DNA from: Cyclonatronum proteinivorum
Lineage (GTDB): Bacteria > Bacteroidota > Rhodothermia > Balneolales > Cyclonatronaceae
Direction of reading: 5' to 3'
Length of the DNA: 64,000 nucleotides
NCBI RefSeq assembly: GCF_003353065.1
Contig: NZ_CP027806.1
Span: 248,001-312,000 of the forward strand
The notes under the pieces are model-generated. The model made no database searches, was not told the origin of the DNA, and saw nothing but the letters and a program-made list of their open reading frames with translations. The translations under genes and the position numbers were made by a program. Below are positions 17,770-26,620 of this stretch, one piece after another (positions within the stretch are counted from its first letter, which is position 1; every line of letters begins with the position of its first letter).

Positions 17770-18951
17770 TTATTTTTTAGTGCAAACCAAAAGCTCAAAA
17801 CCGCCGGTTTGCGCTTTCACTTCGCAGCTAAACCACTGCTGCAAATGTGTGCTATAATTCAGATGCGTCCCCGCTACTACCCAGAGCGAACCGCCGGATT
17901 TCAGTTTTTTTGACGCCTGCTTAAACAGGCTCAGACTGACTTCAATGTTGTTCTCGTGTTCCAGGTGTGCAGGGGGATTGGTAAGTATCACATCAAAAAA
18001 ATCAGACGGGAACATATCGAGACCGTCATAGTGATGTACCATGGCGGCTTCACCGAGGTTCAGCCGTGCAGATGCGCAGGCGAGGAAATCGTCATCGAGC
18101 GCATGCACTTCCCGGTCAGCGGAAGGAAGCAGGGTGACGGCTTTGGCGATCACGCCATTGCCACACGCAAGATCAAGTATGGTTCGGTCGCTTTCTTTCA
18201 GTTCAAGGTGAGCAATCAGTAAAGCGGTGGCTTCATCAACAGCATCCGCCGAAAAAACGCCGTAATATTGTTTTAGGGGGATGGATTCTTTGTCCTGAAC
18301 AAGATGTGCGGGTAGCTTCCAGCTGATTTCTTTAAGGAGGGCTTCCATCCCGGCGTCTTCAGACAGCTCAGGTTCAGCAGGCTTTGGACCCTTTAGTTTC
18401 AGAACTCTCGCTTTCTTTACAGCAAGGCTTTGCTCGGCATGTTCAAAATACCGGGCGCTGATTTTGAGCATTTGCGGCGTAAAGTGCCGTGTCATGAAGC
18501 CTGCAAAAACCTGAAAATCCGGATTTCCTTTCGATAGCAGCCATGCATGGCGCAGGTAAAGCTCGAACAGCTCCAAAGATTTGGGAACCTTCATCAGTGC
18601 CAGGGCAGGGACTGAGGCTTCATCCGAAACCTGAAGCGGATTGATCCAGCGGCTGTCTTCAAGGGGAAGATTGTTCTGCGTCAGGTTTTGGCGCATGGCT
18701 TTATCCTGACTGCTGTAATTGACAACGCACAGGGGTTTCCAGCTATGGAGGACCGTGCTCAAAAATCCGAAGCGGTCGTGGTACAGAACGAGTCCGAAAT
18801 CAGCGGGAGAAAAGTCGGGTTGCTGACGAAGCGCCTCAAAATGACTCATTAACAGCTCATCGGCAGCGCTCCAGCTCCGGAGTGATCGGTTGGTAGTTTC
18901 AGGATAGCGCTTAAAGTGCCAGGACTTTCCCTCGTTTTGATAGACAGCCAT
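17770..18951 (-). CDS. Class I SAM methyltransferase, RsmC/RlmG-like
   Basis: A 393-residue protein with the two-domain layout of the RsmC/RlmG rRNA guanine-N2 methyltransferases. A divergent N-terminal half (about residues 1-190) is followed by a catalytic half with the SAM motif ILDLACGNGVIAK (about 243-255), an acidic HALDDD motif and the catalytic LTNPPAHLE (about 320-328). In E. coli such enzymes methylate G1207 of 16S or G1835 of 23S rRNA; which applies here cannot be decided. A monocistronic leftward gene. Confidence 0.82.
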   Translation of the reverse strand: MAVYQNEGKSWHFKRYPETTNRSLRSWSAADELLMSHFEALRQQPDFSPADFGLVLYHDRFGFLSTVLHSWKPLCVVNYSSQDKAMRQNLTQNNLPLEDSRWINPLQVSDEASVPALALMKVPKSLELFELYLRHAWLLSKGNPDFQVFAGFMTRHFTPQMLKISARYFEHAEQSLAVKKARVLKLKGPKPAEPELSEDAGMEALLKEISWKLPAHLVQDKESIPLKQYYGVFSADAVDEATALLIAHLELKESDRTILDLACGNGVIAKAVTLLPSADREVHALDDDFLACASARLNLGEAAMVHHYDGLDMFPSDFFDVILTNPPAHLEHENNIEVSLSLFKQASKKLKSGGSLWVVAGTHLNYSTHLQQWFSCEVKAQTGGFELLVCTKK

Positions 18952-19112
18952 ATTCAGTTTTAACCATGATATTCTAATAATTTAGTAAGTTACCATTACT
19001 GTATCTGCAAACCGAATTTTTATTCGTAAAGGGTTGAGATATACAGACTCGTTGTTTGCACAAATCCTTCTATATTTTTTATCACACCTCATATAGATAT
19101 GCCTTTCTTTAC

Positions 19113-20282
19113 TCATCGGTTTAGCTGATAGGCTTCGAGGTATTTGTAGCCGTTTCCGGTGTTAAAGAGCACAATGCGCTCGTCTTTTCCGATGTTGCCT
19201 TGTTGAATCAGTTCCATCATCGCGGCAAAAACGGCGCCGCCTTCCGGAGCAGGAAAGATGCCGGTGAGCCGCGCCATTTCGTTGCTGTAGTGCATCATGG
19301 CTTCATCGGAAATCGCAATAGCGGCGCCTTTGCTTTCTCGGATGGCGCGCAGCATCAGGAAATCACCTACAGCGGCAGGCACCCGGAGTCCGGAAGCGCA
19401 GGTATGTGCTCCTTCCCAGTATTCGGCATGGGTTGTACCTTCTTCCCAGGCCCGCACAACCGGCGCACAGCCGGCTGCCTGAACCGAAATCATCCGCGGC
19501 CGCTCTGCACCGATCCATCCCAGCTGCTCCAGTTCGTCGAAGGCCTTCCACATCCCTATCAGACCTGTTCCGCCACCGGTAGGATATAAAATCACATCCG
19601 GCAGGCTTCCGCCAAACTGCTCAAAAAGCTCGTATCCCATCGTTTTTTTGCCTTCGAGGCGGTACGGTTCTTTTAGGGTTGAGACATCAAACCAGCCTTT
19701 TTCGGCTTTGAGCGAGCCCACGATTTTTCCGCAGTCGCTGATGAGTCCGTCAACAAGCACAACCTCGGCGCCCGCTGATTCACATTCCTGCCGGAAGGCA
19801 AAGGGGGTATCTCTTGGCATGTAGATGTGGGCCGAAACGCTGGCAAGTGCACAGTATGCGGCAAGCGCGCCGCCCGCATTTCCGGCAGTGGGGATGGCAA
19901 AGGCATTCACACCCCGCTCAAGCGCGGCATTTACGGCGGCTGCGAGTCCCCGCGCTTTGAAGGAGCCGGTCGGATTCACGCCTTCATCTTTGATAAATAC
20001 CTGCGGTGTACCAAAGCTTTTCTCAAAACGGACAGCGTGTCGCAGGGGCGTGCCGCCTTCGCCAAAAGTAATTAGCTTACTTAGGTCTTTTTGGGGCATC
20101 ATTTCGTGGTAGCGCCACATATCGGTGCGGCGCCCGGGCAGATTCTCCGGCCTGAGCGTCTGTCTCGCCTTTTCAATATCATAGCGCGCAAGCAGCGGTG
20201 CGCCGGCGGGACTCAGGTTTTGTACCGCTTCGGATGAGAAGGTTTCGCCTGTTTTGGAGCATTCAAGATGGGTGAGATACAT
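19113..20282 (-). CDS. thrC: Threonine synthase
   Basis: A 389-residue PLP-dependent enzyme converting O-phosphohomoserine to threonine. The PLP lysine lies in NPTGSFKARG (about residues 122-131), the asparagine loop in PTAGNAGGALAAY (about 151-163) and the phosphate-binding glycine loop in YPTGGGTGLIGMWKA (about 232-246). An N-terminal CSKTGE segment matches the zinc-less head of class II threonine synthases. It is the last gene of a leftward set with dtd and a metalloenzyme gene: the spacing of about 30 bases to the upstream gene indicates co-transcription. Confidence 0.93.
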   Translation of the reverse strand: MYLTHLECSKTGETFSSEAVQNLSPAGAPLLARYDIEKARQTLRPENLPGRRTDMWRYHEMMPQKDLSKLITFGEGGTPLRHAVRFEKSFGTPQVFIKDEGVNPTGSFKARGLAAAVNAALERGVNAFAIPTAGNAGGALAAYCALASVSAHIYMPRDTPFAFRQECESAGAEVVLVDGLISDCGKIVGSLKAEKGWFDVSTLKEPYRLEGKKTMGYELFEQFGGSLPDVILYPTGGGTGLIGMWKAFDELEQLGWIGAERPRMISVQAAGCAPVVRAWEEGTTHAEYWEGAHTCASGLRVPAAVGDFLMLRAIRESKGAAIAISDEAMMHYSNEMARLTGIFPAPEGGAVFAAMMELIQQGNIGKDERIVLFNTGNGYKYLEAYQLNR

Positions 20283-20311
20283 GTGCTTATTTAATAGTGT
20301 GATGGATGGGT

Positions 20312-21229
20312 TTAATTTTCAGAGAATTCCGCTGCACCAAAAGATGAGAGCATCGCAGGCGTAACATCGGTTATGCTTTTCACTTCAGAAAAATGACCTG
20401 CAAGCGGACCTTTAGCGATGAGCGGGACGGGGTTTCGCGTGTGCGTTTTGCGGCCCAGATCTTCCAGGTTGCCGTGATCGCTGCTGATCAGCAGGGTGTG
20501 TTCGCTGAGATTATTGAGCAGCGGAGTAAACACCTGATCGAGCCTGTGCAGGGTTTCAAAAGCGAAGGATGCATCCTGTTCGTGCCCGGCTTTGTCGGTG
20601 AGATAGTATTCGAGAAACAGCAGATCTGTTTCAGCAGCTGCATTCAGGATGATTTCTGCTACGTCGGTTCCGTCCCGTTTCGGGAGGTTAATGCCGAGTT
20701 TTTCGCGCCAATAATCGCCAAAAAGTTCGGCGGTGATCGCTTTCCCGGCCATGACTTCAGCAGTTGAATTCAGCTCATGACCCGCATTTTTCACCATATA
20801 GGTCGATGAACTCCAGCGCTTTGTTTTTTCCGCCCGTTCAAAAAATACCGGCGGATAGGCATTGAGGAAACGGGCGCGCTTTCCCGCGTTATGCAGTTTA
20901 TTGAAAAAACTTTCTGTTTTTAGAAGAGGCCTGATCTTGGAATGCGGGTAAGGTCCGAAATGCCTGCCAACGACTTTTGCCGCATTCTGACCGGTAAACA
21001 GCGCGGTTTGTCCCGTACCGCTTTGAGGTAAGCCTTCAATATCGAGATTGGCGTCAATGCCGCTTATTAGGTGATTTTTATCTGTCGGGAAGGTTTCACC
21101 GGCAGTAAGCGATCGCCCGTTCAGGAGCAACTCCCAGCCCGGCAGTTTATCAGCAAAGCGCGAAAATGGATTAGAATCGGCAGCGGGCCCGATACCGATT
21201 CCATCGATAAAAATGAAAATAAGACTCAT
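20312..21229 (-). CDS. Alkaline phosphatase-superfamily metalloenzyme
   Basis: About 305 residues from the ATG at 21229, chosen over an upstream start at 21313 because the latter would overlap dtd and lacks family similarity. The first metal-binding motif FIDGIGIGP is at the N-terminus, a Ser/Thr-containing SGTGQTALFTG lies near residue 82, and the second metal cluster LLISSDHGNLEDLGRKTHTRNP is near 250-271. These match the phosphoglycerate mutase/phosphopentomutase-like branch of the superfamily, but substrate is unknown. It lies between dtd and thrC in an apparent operon. Confidence 0.8.
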   Translation of the reverse strand: MSLIFIFIDGIGIGPAADSNPFSRFADKLPGWELLLNGRSLTAGETFPTDKNHLISGIDANLDIEGLPQSGTGQTALFTGQNAAKVVGRHFGPYPHSKIRPLLKTESFFNKLHNAGKRARFLNAYPPVFFERAEKTKRWSSSTYMVKNAGHELNSTAEVMAGKAITAELFGDYWREKLGINLPKRDGTDVAEIILNAAAETDLLFLEYYLTDKAGHEQDASFAFETLHRLDQVFTPLLNNLSEHTLLISSDHGNLEDLGRKTHTRNPVPLIAKGPLAGHFSEVKSITDVTPAMLSSFGAAEFSEN

Positions 21230-21263
21230 GTAAAGATTAACTCTATCTGCCCTTTGCAAGGCA

Positions 21264-21719
21264 TTAGTCAGGATTTTTCTCTCTGTCGATGATGATGGTG
21301 ACGGGACCATCATTCACAAGTTCAACCTGCATCATAGCGGCAAATTCCCCGGTTTCTACTTTTCCTGCGAAATTTGAGCGGGTATAGCTCACAAAATAAT
21401 CATACAGCGCTTCAGCTTTATCCGGCTGTGCCGAAGCAATGAAGCTGGGCCGGGTTCCTTTCCTGACATCACCATAAAGCGTGAACTGCGATATGATCAG
21501 AATGCTGCCCCCGGTATCCTGCACGGAGCGGTTCATCTTTCCCTGATCATCCGGAAATATGCGGAGTCGCATCATTTTATCAGCCGCCCACTCCGCTTCT
21601 GCCTTTGAATCCGTTTGATGCACGGCTGCAAGCACAAGTAAACCGGGTCCGATCTGACCCGCAATTTTGCCTTCAATGGTTACCGAAGCCGACGATACGC
21701 GCTGTACTACAAGTCTCAT
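21264..21719 (-). CDS. dtd: D-aminoacyl-tRNA deacylase
   Basis: 151 residues from the ATG at 21719 (MRLVVQRVSSASV, the canonical start); a 26-codon upstream extension in the frame lacks family similarity. The enzyme frees D-amino acids mischarged onto tRNA. The SQFTLYGD and NDGPVT (Gly-cisPro) motifs of the active site are both present. It is the first gene of the leftward dtd - metalloenzyme - thrC set and its promoter would lie within or beside the candidate origin (21840-22110). Confidence 0.95.
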   Translation of the reverse strand: MRLVVQRVSSASVTIEGKIAGQIGPGLLVLAAVHQTDSKAEAEWAADKMMRLRIFPDDQGKMNRSVQDTGGSILIISQFTLYGDVRKGTRPSFIASAQPDKAEALYDYFVSYTRSNFAGKVETGEFAAMMQVELVNDGPVTIIIDREKNPD

Positions 21720-21839
21720 AACCTCAATTTTAGTGTTGGAAAGTGTGTGGGTAAGTAAGCGGTTTTTCGTGGAAAACCGAAACCCTGATTTTTCCAAAAA
21801 AAGTTATCCTTTGTTTCAAACAGCAGAAATTTCGTTTTC

Positions 21840-22110
21840 CACCGGTATCGAAAAGAAACAGATGTGTTAAGACTTATCGACATTATTTTCAACAAAGGGT
21901 GTCGATAAACGGGTCAAAAATGTGAAGAAGATCGCCAAAAGCAACAAAAACAGTAAGCTGGTTTATCCACAATATTATCCACATATCCACAATTAGTTTG
22001 TGTTTTGTGATGAAAACCACATTTTCCACATATCCACCAAACCTACCACATCTACGAATTTTATAAATTAAATAGCTTAACAGTAGAAATACCCTGTGGA
22101 AAGCTTTTTA
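21840..22110. other. Candidate chromosomal replication origin (oriC)
   Basis: The 472-base gap between divergent dtd and purM contains a cluster of DnaA boxes: exact TTATCCACA at 21963-21971 and 21975-21983; one-mismatch ATATCCACA at 21983-21991 and TTTTCCACA at 22022-22030; and TTATCGACA at 21874-21882 with its reverse complement TGTCGATAA at 21900-21908. A weaker box lies at 22095-22103. An AT-rich stretch (about 22054-22080) follows and could be the unwinding element. Two parS sites lie 13-15 kb to the left, and genes on the two immediate flanks point away from it. dnaA itself is not in the window. Confidence 0.7.
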
Positions 22111-22191
22111 AATTTTAGCTCATTTAGGGCTTACAGATCTTTGAAATGAGCTGTACCTTTTAGAGAACCAAAACCCACATCCAAATCACAA

Positions 22192-23199
22192 ATGAAAAAA
22201 CCGATCAGCTATAAAGACAGCGGTGTTGATGTTCAGGCCGGAGAAGCGCTCGTTCATTCGATTAAATCAATGGTTAAAAAAACACATGGGGTGGAAGTAC
22301 TAAGCAACATTGGTGGATTTGGAGGATTATTCAAACCGGACTTCCGTAACATGAAAAATCCGGTACTGGTAAGCAGCGTTGACGGGGTTGGTACCAAGCT
22401 CATTGTAGCTTTTAAAATGAAAAAATATGATACCGTCGGGCAGGATTTGGTAAACCACTGCGTAAATGACATTGCCGTGTGCGGAGCTGAGCCACTTTTT
22501 TTTCTCGATTACTTCTCAACCGGAAAGCTTAATACCGACACCGGGTTTAAGGTGATCAGCGGATTCGCTAAAGCCTGTCGTGAAAATGGCTGCGCTCTCA
22601 TTGGCGGTGAAACTGCCGAAATGCCCGATATCTATAAAGACGAAGAGTTTGATCTTGCCGGTACCATTGTTGGGGTAGTTGATGAAGAAGAGATCATCAC
22701 CGGTCAAAAAATTAAAAAAGGGGATTTACTCATCGGGCTGCCCAGCAATGGACTGCATACCAACGGCTATTCTTTGGCCCGAAAAGTTTTATTCAGCACG
22801 TATGATGTTCAGGATACGCCGGATGGCTTCGATCAGTGCCTGGGTGATGAGCTGCTGCGCATTCATAAATCTTACCTGCCGGTCATCAGACTGCTAAAAA
22901 AGATGGAAGGCGTGAACGGATTTTCACACATCACGGGCGGAGGAATTATCGGGAATACCAAGCGGATCATACCAAAAGGGCTTAAAGCGGAGGTAAAATG
23001 GAACAGCTGGGAAAGGCCAAAGCTATTTAAACTGATTCAGGAACTCGGAAATGTAGAAGAAGCCGCTATGCAGGAGGCGTTTAATCTCGGAATTGGCCTG
23101 ATAACGGTAGTTTCGGAAAGTGCCGCTGATTCCGTACTTTCAGCCCTGAAAGAAGCCGGTGAAGCTCCGGTAATTATGGGAACAATTACAGAGGCTTAA
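22192..23199 (+). CDS. purM: Phosphoribosylformylglycinamidine cyclo-ligase (AIR synthetase)
   Basis: A 335-residue ATP-dependent enzyme forming aminoimidazole ribonucleotide in purine synthesis. Signatures include YKDSGVDVQAGE at the N-terminus, the SSVDGVGTKLIVAF nucleotide region (about residues 62-75), LIGGETAEMPD (about 136-146) and HITGGGIIGNTKRIIP (about 247-262). Normal length. It points away from the candidate origin and is followed after 65 bases by a small AtuA-like gene in the same direction, probably co-transcribed. Confidence 0.96.
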   Translation: MKKPISYKDSGVDVQAGEALVHSIKSMVKKTHGVEVLSNIGGFGGLFKPDFRNMKNPVLVSSVDGVGTKLIVAFKMKKYDTVGQDLVNHCVNDIAVCGAEPLFFLDYFSTGKLNTDTGFKVISGFAKACRENGCALIGGETAEMPDIYKDEEFDLAGTIVGVVDEEEIITGQKIKKGDLLIGLPSNGLHTNGYSLARKVLFSTYDVQDTPDGFDQCLGDELLRIHKSYLPVIRLLKKMEGVNGFSHITGGGIIGNTKRIIPKGLKAEVKWNSWERPKLFKLIQELGNVEEAAMQEAFNLGIGLITVVSESAADSVLSALKEAGEAPVIMGTITEA

Positions 23200-23264
23200 A
23201 TAAATTTCCGGTTATCCGGCAGTATTCTGAACTATTTTATTCGACTTAACTTAAGAGATTTTTT

Positions 23265-23630
23265 ATGGCAAAAGTACATTTGCTGGAAATAGCACACGGA
23301 CGCAGTGGCGATAAAGGAAACGGCAGCAATGTCGGCATCATCGCACGTCACCCGGAGATTTATTCCTTCCTGGTGGAAGTTCTTACTTCTGAAAAGGTTA
23401 AAGAACACATGAAGCACGTTTGCAAGGGGAAGGTTGAGCGGTATGAAATGCCCAATATTGGTGCGCTTAATTTTATTCTGCATGAAAGCCTCGGCGGCGG
23501 CGGGACCGTATCCCTGAAACTCGATGCTCAGGGCAAAACCCATGCTGCACAGGTCCTTCGAATGAAGCTTGAGGTGCCGCAGCATCTCCTTAATTTGGCC
23601 AAAAAAGAAGAGCGTCAGGCAGCATCATAA
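23265..23630 (+). CDS. AtuA C-terminal-domain-like small protein
   Basis: A 121-residue protein starting with a segment that includes AHGRSGDKGNGSNVGIIARHP, a glycine-rich motif found at the C-terminal part of AtuA/DUF1446-type proteins and in stand-alone homologues. A second conserved block, NFILHESLGGGGTVSLKLD, follows at about residues 67-85. AtuA relatives are linked to acyclic terpene or branched acyl-CoA breakdown, but this stand-alone form has no established function. Followed by a strong bidirectional terminator. Confidence 0.75.
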   Translation: MAKVHLLEIAHGRSGDKGNGSNVGIIARHPEIYSFLVEVLTSEKVKEHMKHVCKGKVERYEMPNIGALNFILHESLGGGGTVSLKLDAQGKTHAAQVLRMKLEVPQHLLNLAKKEERQAAS

Positions 23631-23635
23631 AATTT

Positions 23636-23675
23636 AAAAACCAGATGGGACTTTAGATGATCCCATCTGGTTTTT
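23636..23675. terminator. Bidirectional terminator between convergent genes
   Basis: Perfect 15-base arms (AAAAACCAGATGGGA and its complement) around a 10-base loop, with flanking A and T runs. It lies between the AtuA-like gene (plus) and the GH13 gene (minus) and can serve both. Confidence 0.92.
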
Positions 23676-23684
23676 CTGTTTGCT

Positions 23685-25406
23685 TCAGAATTTCACCCAC
23701 ATTACCTGCCATGGCTGAAGCGTAATGCTTTGAGATGTTATGGTAGCCCCTGAAATCAGTTCCGTTGCATTGGTGACATCATAAGCTGAAGGGATGTTCC
23801 ATGTAACCGGATTTTCAGTTACGTTTCCGATGATAATTAACTGATCTCCTTTTTTTGGTGCATTACGCCACATTGCAAATATTTCAGAGGGCGAATCAAG
23901 GACTTTTTTACCGCCCTGTGGATCAAAAGAAGGCTCACTAATCCGGATTTTAAGGAGCTTTTTCCATGCGTCAAGTACAGTTCCATGATGGCTGTCAGCA
24001 TTTTTAAGCTCTTTATTTAATTCATTAATATCCCATTTCCGCCGGTTGATAGACCTTGCCATACCGGTTTTTGCTACATTTTCATGGTCGTTTTTAGTTC
24101 CAAGAAGGCTGTGAATATAAATAGCCGGAACACCCCTGAAGCTGAGCATGAGGGTTTGAGAACAGAGAAATTTCCGGATCTGTACCGAAATATCATCTGT
24201 TTTTATATCCTTGAACGCATCAAAATAGGTGATATTCAGCTCATAAGGCGATTTAGTACCGTCTCCGTTTTCTTTGTAAGAAACATAACCGCCGCGTTTT
24301 ACGGCCGCATTAATAATCTTATTGAACTCTTCATCGGGTACCAGACCTTCAAGCGGTCGAACCCCAATACCATCATGTGAAGCTGCAAAGTTAAAATAAG
24401 TACATCCTTCCGGCGGTGTACTCAGATTCCTGGACCAGTCAGATAAATAGGAAGCATTCTGGGTAATAATCGCATGATAAAGCAAGGGAGGAAGAGAGAA
24501 ATTATAGACCATGTGTGCTTCATCGCCATCCCCAAAATAACTGATGTTTTCCTTATGCGGGACGTTGGTTTCAGTTATGAGAACCGTATCAGGCGCTAAA
24601 ATATCAACCACATCACGGATAAGCTTAACCACTTCATGGGTTTCGGGAAGGTGAATACAGCTTGTACCGATTTTTTTCCAAAGAAAAGCAACGGCATCCA
24701 ACCGGATTACCCTTACCCCCTTTTCCAGATAAAAAAGTAAAATATCGAGATACTCAAAAAGAACATCAGGATTGCCGAAATTAACATCAACCTGATCTGC
24801 ACTAAAGGTCGTCCAGACATGGTAAATACCCATTTTAGTTGCAATAGGACTTAGAAGAGGTGTACTTCTTGGCCGGGTTACCATCCGGACATTAGAATTG
24901 GGATCAACAATATGGAAAAAGCTGGCGCCCGGCTCTTCGCCCCTTAAAAAATTCCGGAAATAGCTGCTTTCACTTGAAACATGGTTAATAACCAGATCAG
25001 CCATAACCCTGTAATCCTTTGAAAGGGTAGTTACATGATCCCACTTACCGAGGTCTTCTCTGATCTGTCGGTAGTCAATTACTGAAAAGCCGTCATCGGA
25101 CGAATAGGGAAAAAAAGGAAGTATATGAAGATTTTTGATAAGGTGACTAAAGTGCTCATTCATAAACTCATGAAGTACTTCAAGCGGATACCTGTCTTCA
25201 TCTTTTAGTGAATCACCATAGGCAATGACGAATAAGTCTTTGTGTGAATAGTATTTTTTCTTTGAGCTGCCATTGGATGACTGCAGTCCGGCATAGGATT
25301 CAATAAGTTGAGATAGTCTGTTGCTTAGCTCTGCGGTATTAAGGTCGGGATAGATAAATTGAAGTCGCTTTTCTAAAGTCTGCGCCTGTTTTTTTGTAAG
25401 AATCAT
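23685..25406 (-). CDS. GH13_18 glucoside phosphorylase (sucrose phosphorylase family)
   Basis: A 573-residue alpha-amylase-family enzyme. The catalytic triad is visible: nucleophile Asp237 in VIRLDAVAF, acid/base Glu279 in LITETNVPH and the transition-state Asp345 in AASHDGIGVRP. The ILPFFPYSSDDGFSVIDY block near residues 95-112 is diagnostic of the subfamily-18 phosphorylases, which act on sucrose, sucrose 6-phosphate, glucosylglycerol or glucosylglycerate. The exact substrate cannot be read by eye; in a halophile a glucosylglycerol or glucosylglycerate specificity linked to compatible-solute turnover is plausible. No signal peptide, so cytoplasmic. A single leftward gene. Confidence 0.88.
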   Translation of the reverse strand: MILTKKQAQTLEKRLQFIYPDLNTAELSNRLSQLIESYAGLQSSNGSSKKKYYSHKDLFVIAYGDSLKDEDRYPLEVLHEFMNEHFSHLIKNLHILPFFPYSSDDGFSVIDYRQIREDLGKWDHVTTLSKDYRVMADLVINHVSSESSYFRNFLRGEEPGASFFHIVDPNSNVRMVTRPRSTPLLSPIATKMGIYHVWTTFSADQVDVNFGNPDVLFEYLDILLFYLEKGVRVIRLDAVAFLWKKIGTSCIHLPETHEVVKLIRDVVDILAPDTVLITETNVPHKENISYFGDGDEAHMVYNFSLPPLLYHAIITQNASYLSDWSRNLSTPPEGCTYFNFAASHDGIGVRPLEGLVPDEEFNKIINAAVKRGGYVSYKENGDGTKSPYELNITYFDAFKDIKTDDISVQIRKFLCSQTLMLSFRGVPAIYIHSLLGTKNDHENVAKTGMARSINRRKWDINELNKELKNADSHHGTVLDAWKKLLKIRISEPSFDPQGGKKVLDSPSEIFAMWRNAPKKGDQLIIIGNVTENPVTWNIPSAYDVTNATELISGATITSQSITLQPWQVMWVKF

Positions 25407-25635
25407 AAAAAGTAATAGGTATTAGTTTAAATATCTGTTTATAGCTTTAGAAGAAAGATATATTTTTATTTTAATGTCCTATTATTTCATAAAGCTGTTT
25501 ATCTCAAAAGTATAAATAAAGAATAATCAGCACTTATATTCGATATATAGGTATATCCCCTTAAATAAACAGTAATAGCGGGAATAATCAAGTAGCGGCT
25601 GTAATGTGTTTGGTCTGCACCTGTAAGAAACAACA

Positions 25636-25665
25636 AAGGCCGCCCTCCGGCAGCCTTTATTTTAA
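25636..25665 (+). terminator. Orphan terminator-like hairpin
   Basis: AAAGGCCGCC and GGCAGCCTTT form a 10-base stem with one mismatch and a 4-base loop, followed by TATTTT. No gene ends immediately upstream on the plus strand, so it may belong to a lost gene or an unannotated small RNA. Confidence 0.5.
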
Positions 25666-25934
25666 GTTTGCACCTTATTATGCACCTATATATTTATATG
25701 CACCTATAATTGTTGTTTGCTTTACGCTTAATATAAGCTCAATTGTCTTTTATTAAAAAAAATTAATATTAAAAATTTAGCCATATTAGCTTAATATAAA
25801 CAGCTATTTAGCTTCGTTTATTTGGAATTAGATGAAGCTATTTATTAAGAAAAACTAATAATTGACAGCGCATGAATGCAATTCAAGGGCTTAAACGGAA
25901 TGAGATTCCTTCTTTTCCGGATATAAAGGAATTT

Positions 25935-26046
25935 TAATAATGAGCTTACTCCGAAAAGTCCATTTTGAGGGTTTTAACCCCTCTTTATTTGCAATAGAGG
26001 CCACTTTTTTTGCTGAAATTGACTTTTCGGAGCGGGCTCAATAATA
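25935..26046. repeat. 112-base element bounded by imperfect 31-base inverted repeats (MITE-like)
   Basis: Left arm 25935-25965 and the reverse complement of right arm 26016-26046 agree at 25 of 31 positions, including the block CTCCGAAAAGTC. The interior contains two smaller hairpins (around GAGGGTT/AACCCCTC and CCTCT/AGAGG). It looks like a small non-autonomous mobile element or a remnant with both ends, but only one copy was noticed in this window. Confidence 0.5.
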
Positions 26047-26141
26047 AAAAAATGATTTCAAAGCCCGGGACACCCTTTCAGCTTGAAATACCTTATCTTA
26101 GCTAATCTCGCAGACCTTAATTTTTGCATCTCTAAAGTTTT

Positions 26142-26618
26142 ATGACCAACAAAATAGAAGAAGAAGTTTTTTTGCACACCTTTAGAAACGAGTACCACAA
26201 AGGGATTGTGAATTTGATTTTCACCTATGGATATGTACAAAACAAGCTTCAGGAGCTCTTTACCAAGCATGGACTTACCATGCAGCAATTTAATATTTTG
26301 CGCATACTTCGTGGCTCCTACCCGGATAGCTGTTCAAATACAGATATCAAGGAGCGGATGCTGGATAAAAATTCTGATGTAACCAGAATTGTGAACAGAT
26401 TGATTAATCAGAAATTAGTTGAGAGACGTATTTGTCCGGAAGATAAGCGCAAAGTTGAAATAAAGATTAAAGATGACGGCTTAAGACTGCTTTCCGAAAT
26501 AGATACAGTTAGCGAAAAAGAAGATGAGATACTACAAAACCTGAATGAACACGAAATCCTGGAATTCAACCGTCTTCTAAATAAAATTAGAGGTATTGCT
26601 GTACCTGAAGAATCGTAA
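26142..26618 (+). CDS. MarR-family transcriptional regulator
   Basis: A 158-residue winged helix-turn-helix protein. The helix-rich N-terminus, the LTMQQFNILRILRG segment (about residues 47-60), the recognition helix region DKNSDVTRIVNRLINQKLVER (about 86-106) and the wing CPEDKRKVEIKI are typical. MarR dimers usually repress a neighbouring gene and are released by small ligands. The flanking genes are a divergent GH13 phosphorylase and a convergent NYN protein; the target is uncertain. The stop codon lies 2 bases from the end of the convergent NYN gene. Confidence 0.9.
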   Translation: MTNKIEEEVFLHTFRNEYHKGIVNLIFTYGYVQNKLQELFTKHGLTMQQFNILRILRGSYPDSCSNTDIKERMLDKNSDVTRIVNRLINQKLVERRICPEDKRKVEIKIKDDGLRLLSEIDTVSEKEDEILQNLNEHEILEFNRLLNKIRGIAVPEES

Positions 26619-26620
26619 GC

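Larger units (their letters stand above)
25407..26141. other. 735-base intergenic region with hairpins and short repeats
   Basis: An AT-rich stretch between the divergent GH13 gene and the MarR gene. It holds a terminator-like hairpin at about 25636-25665, several copies of the motif TGCACCTA downstream of it (about 25670-25710), and a 112-base inverted-repeat element at 25935-26046. No coding sequence was recognised. The stray terminator suggests that a gene once present here has been lost. Confidence 0.55.
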
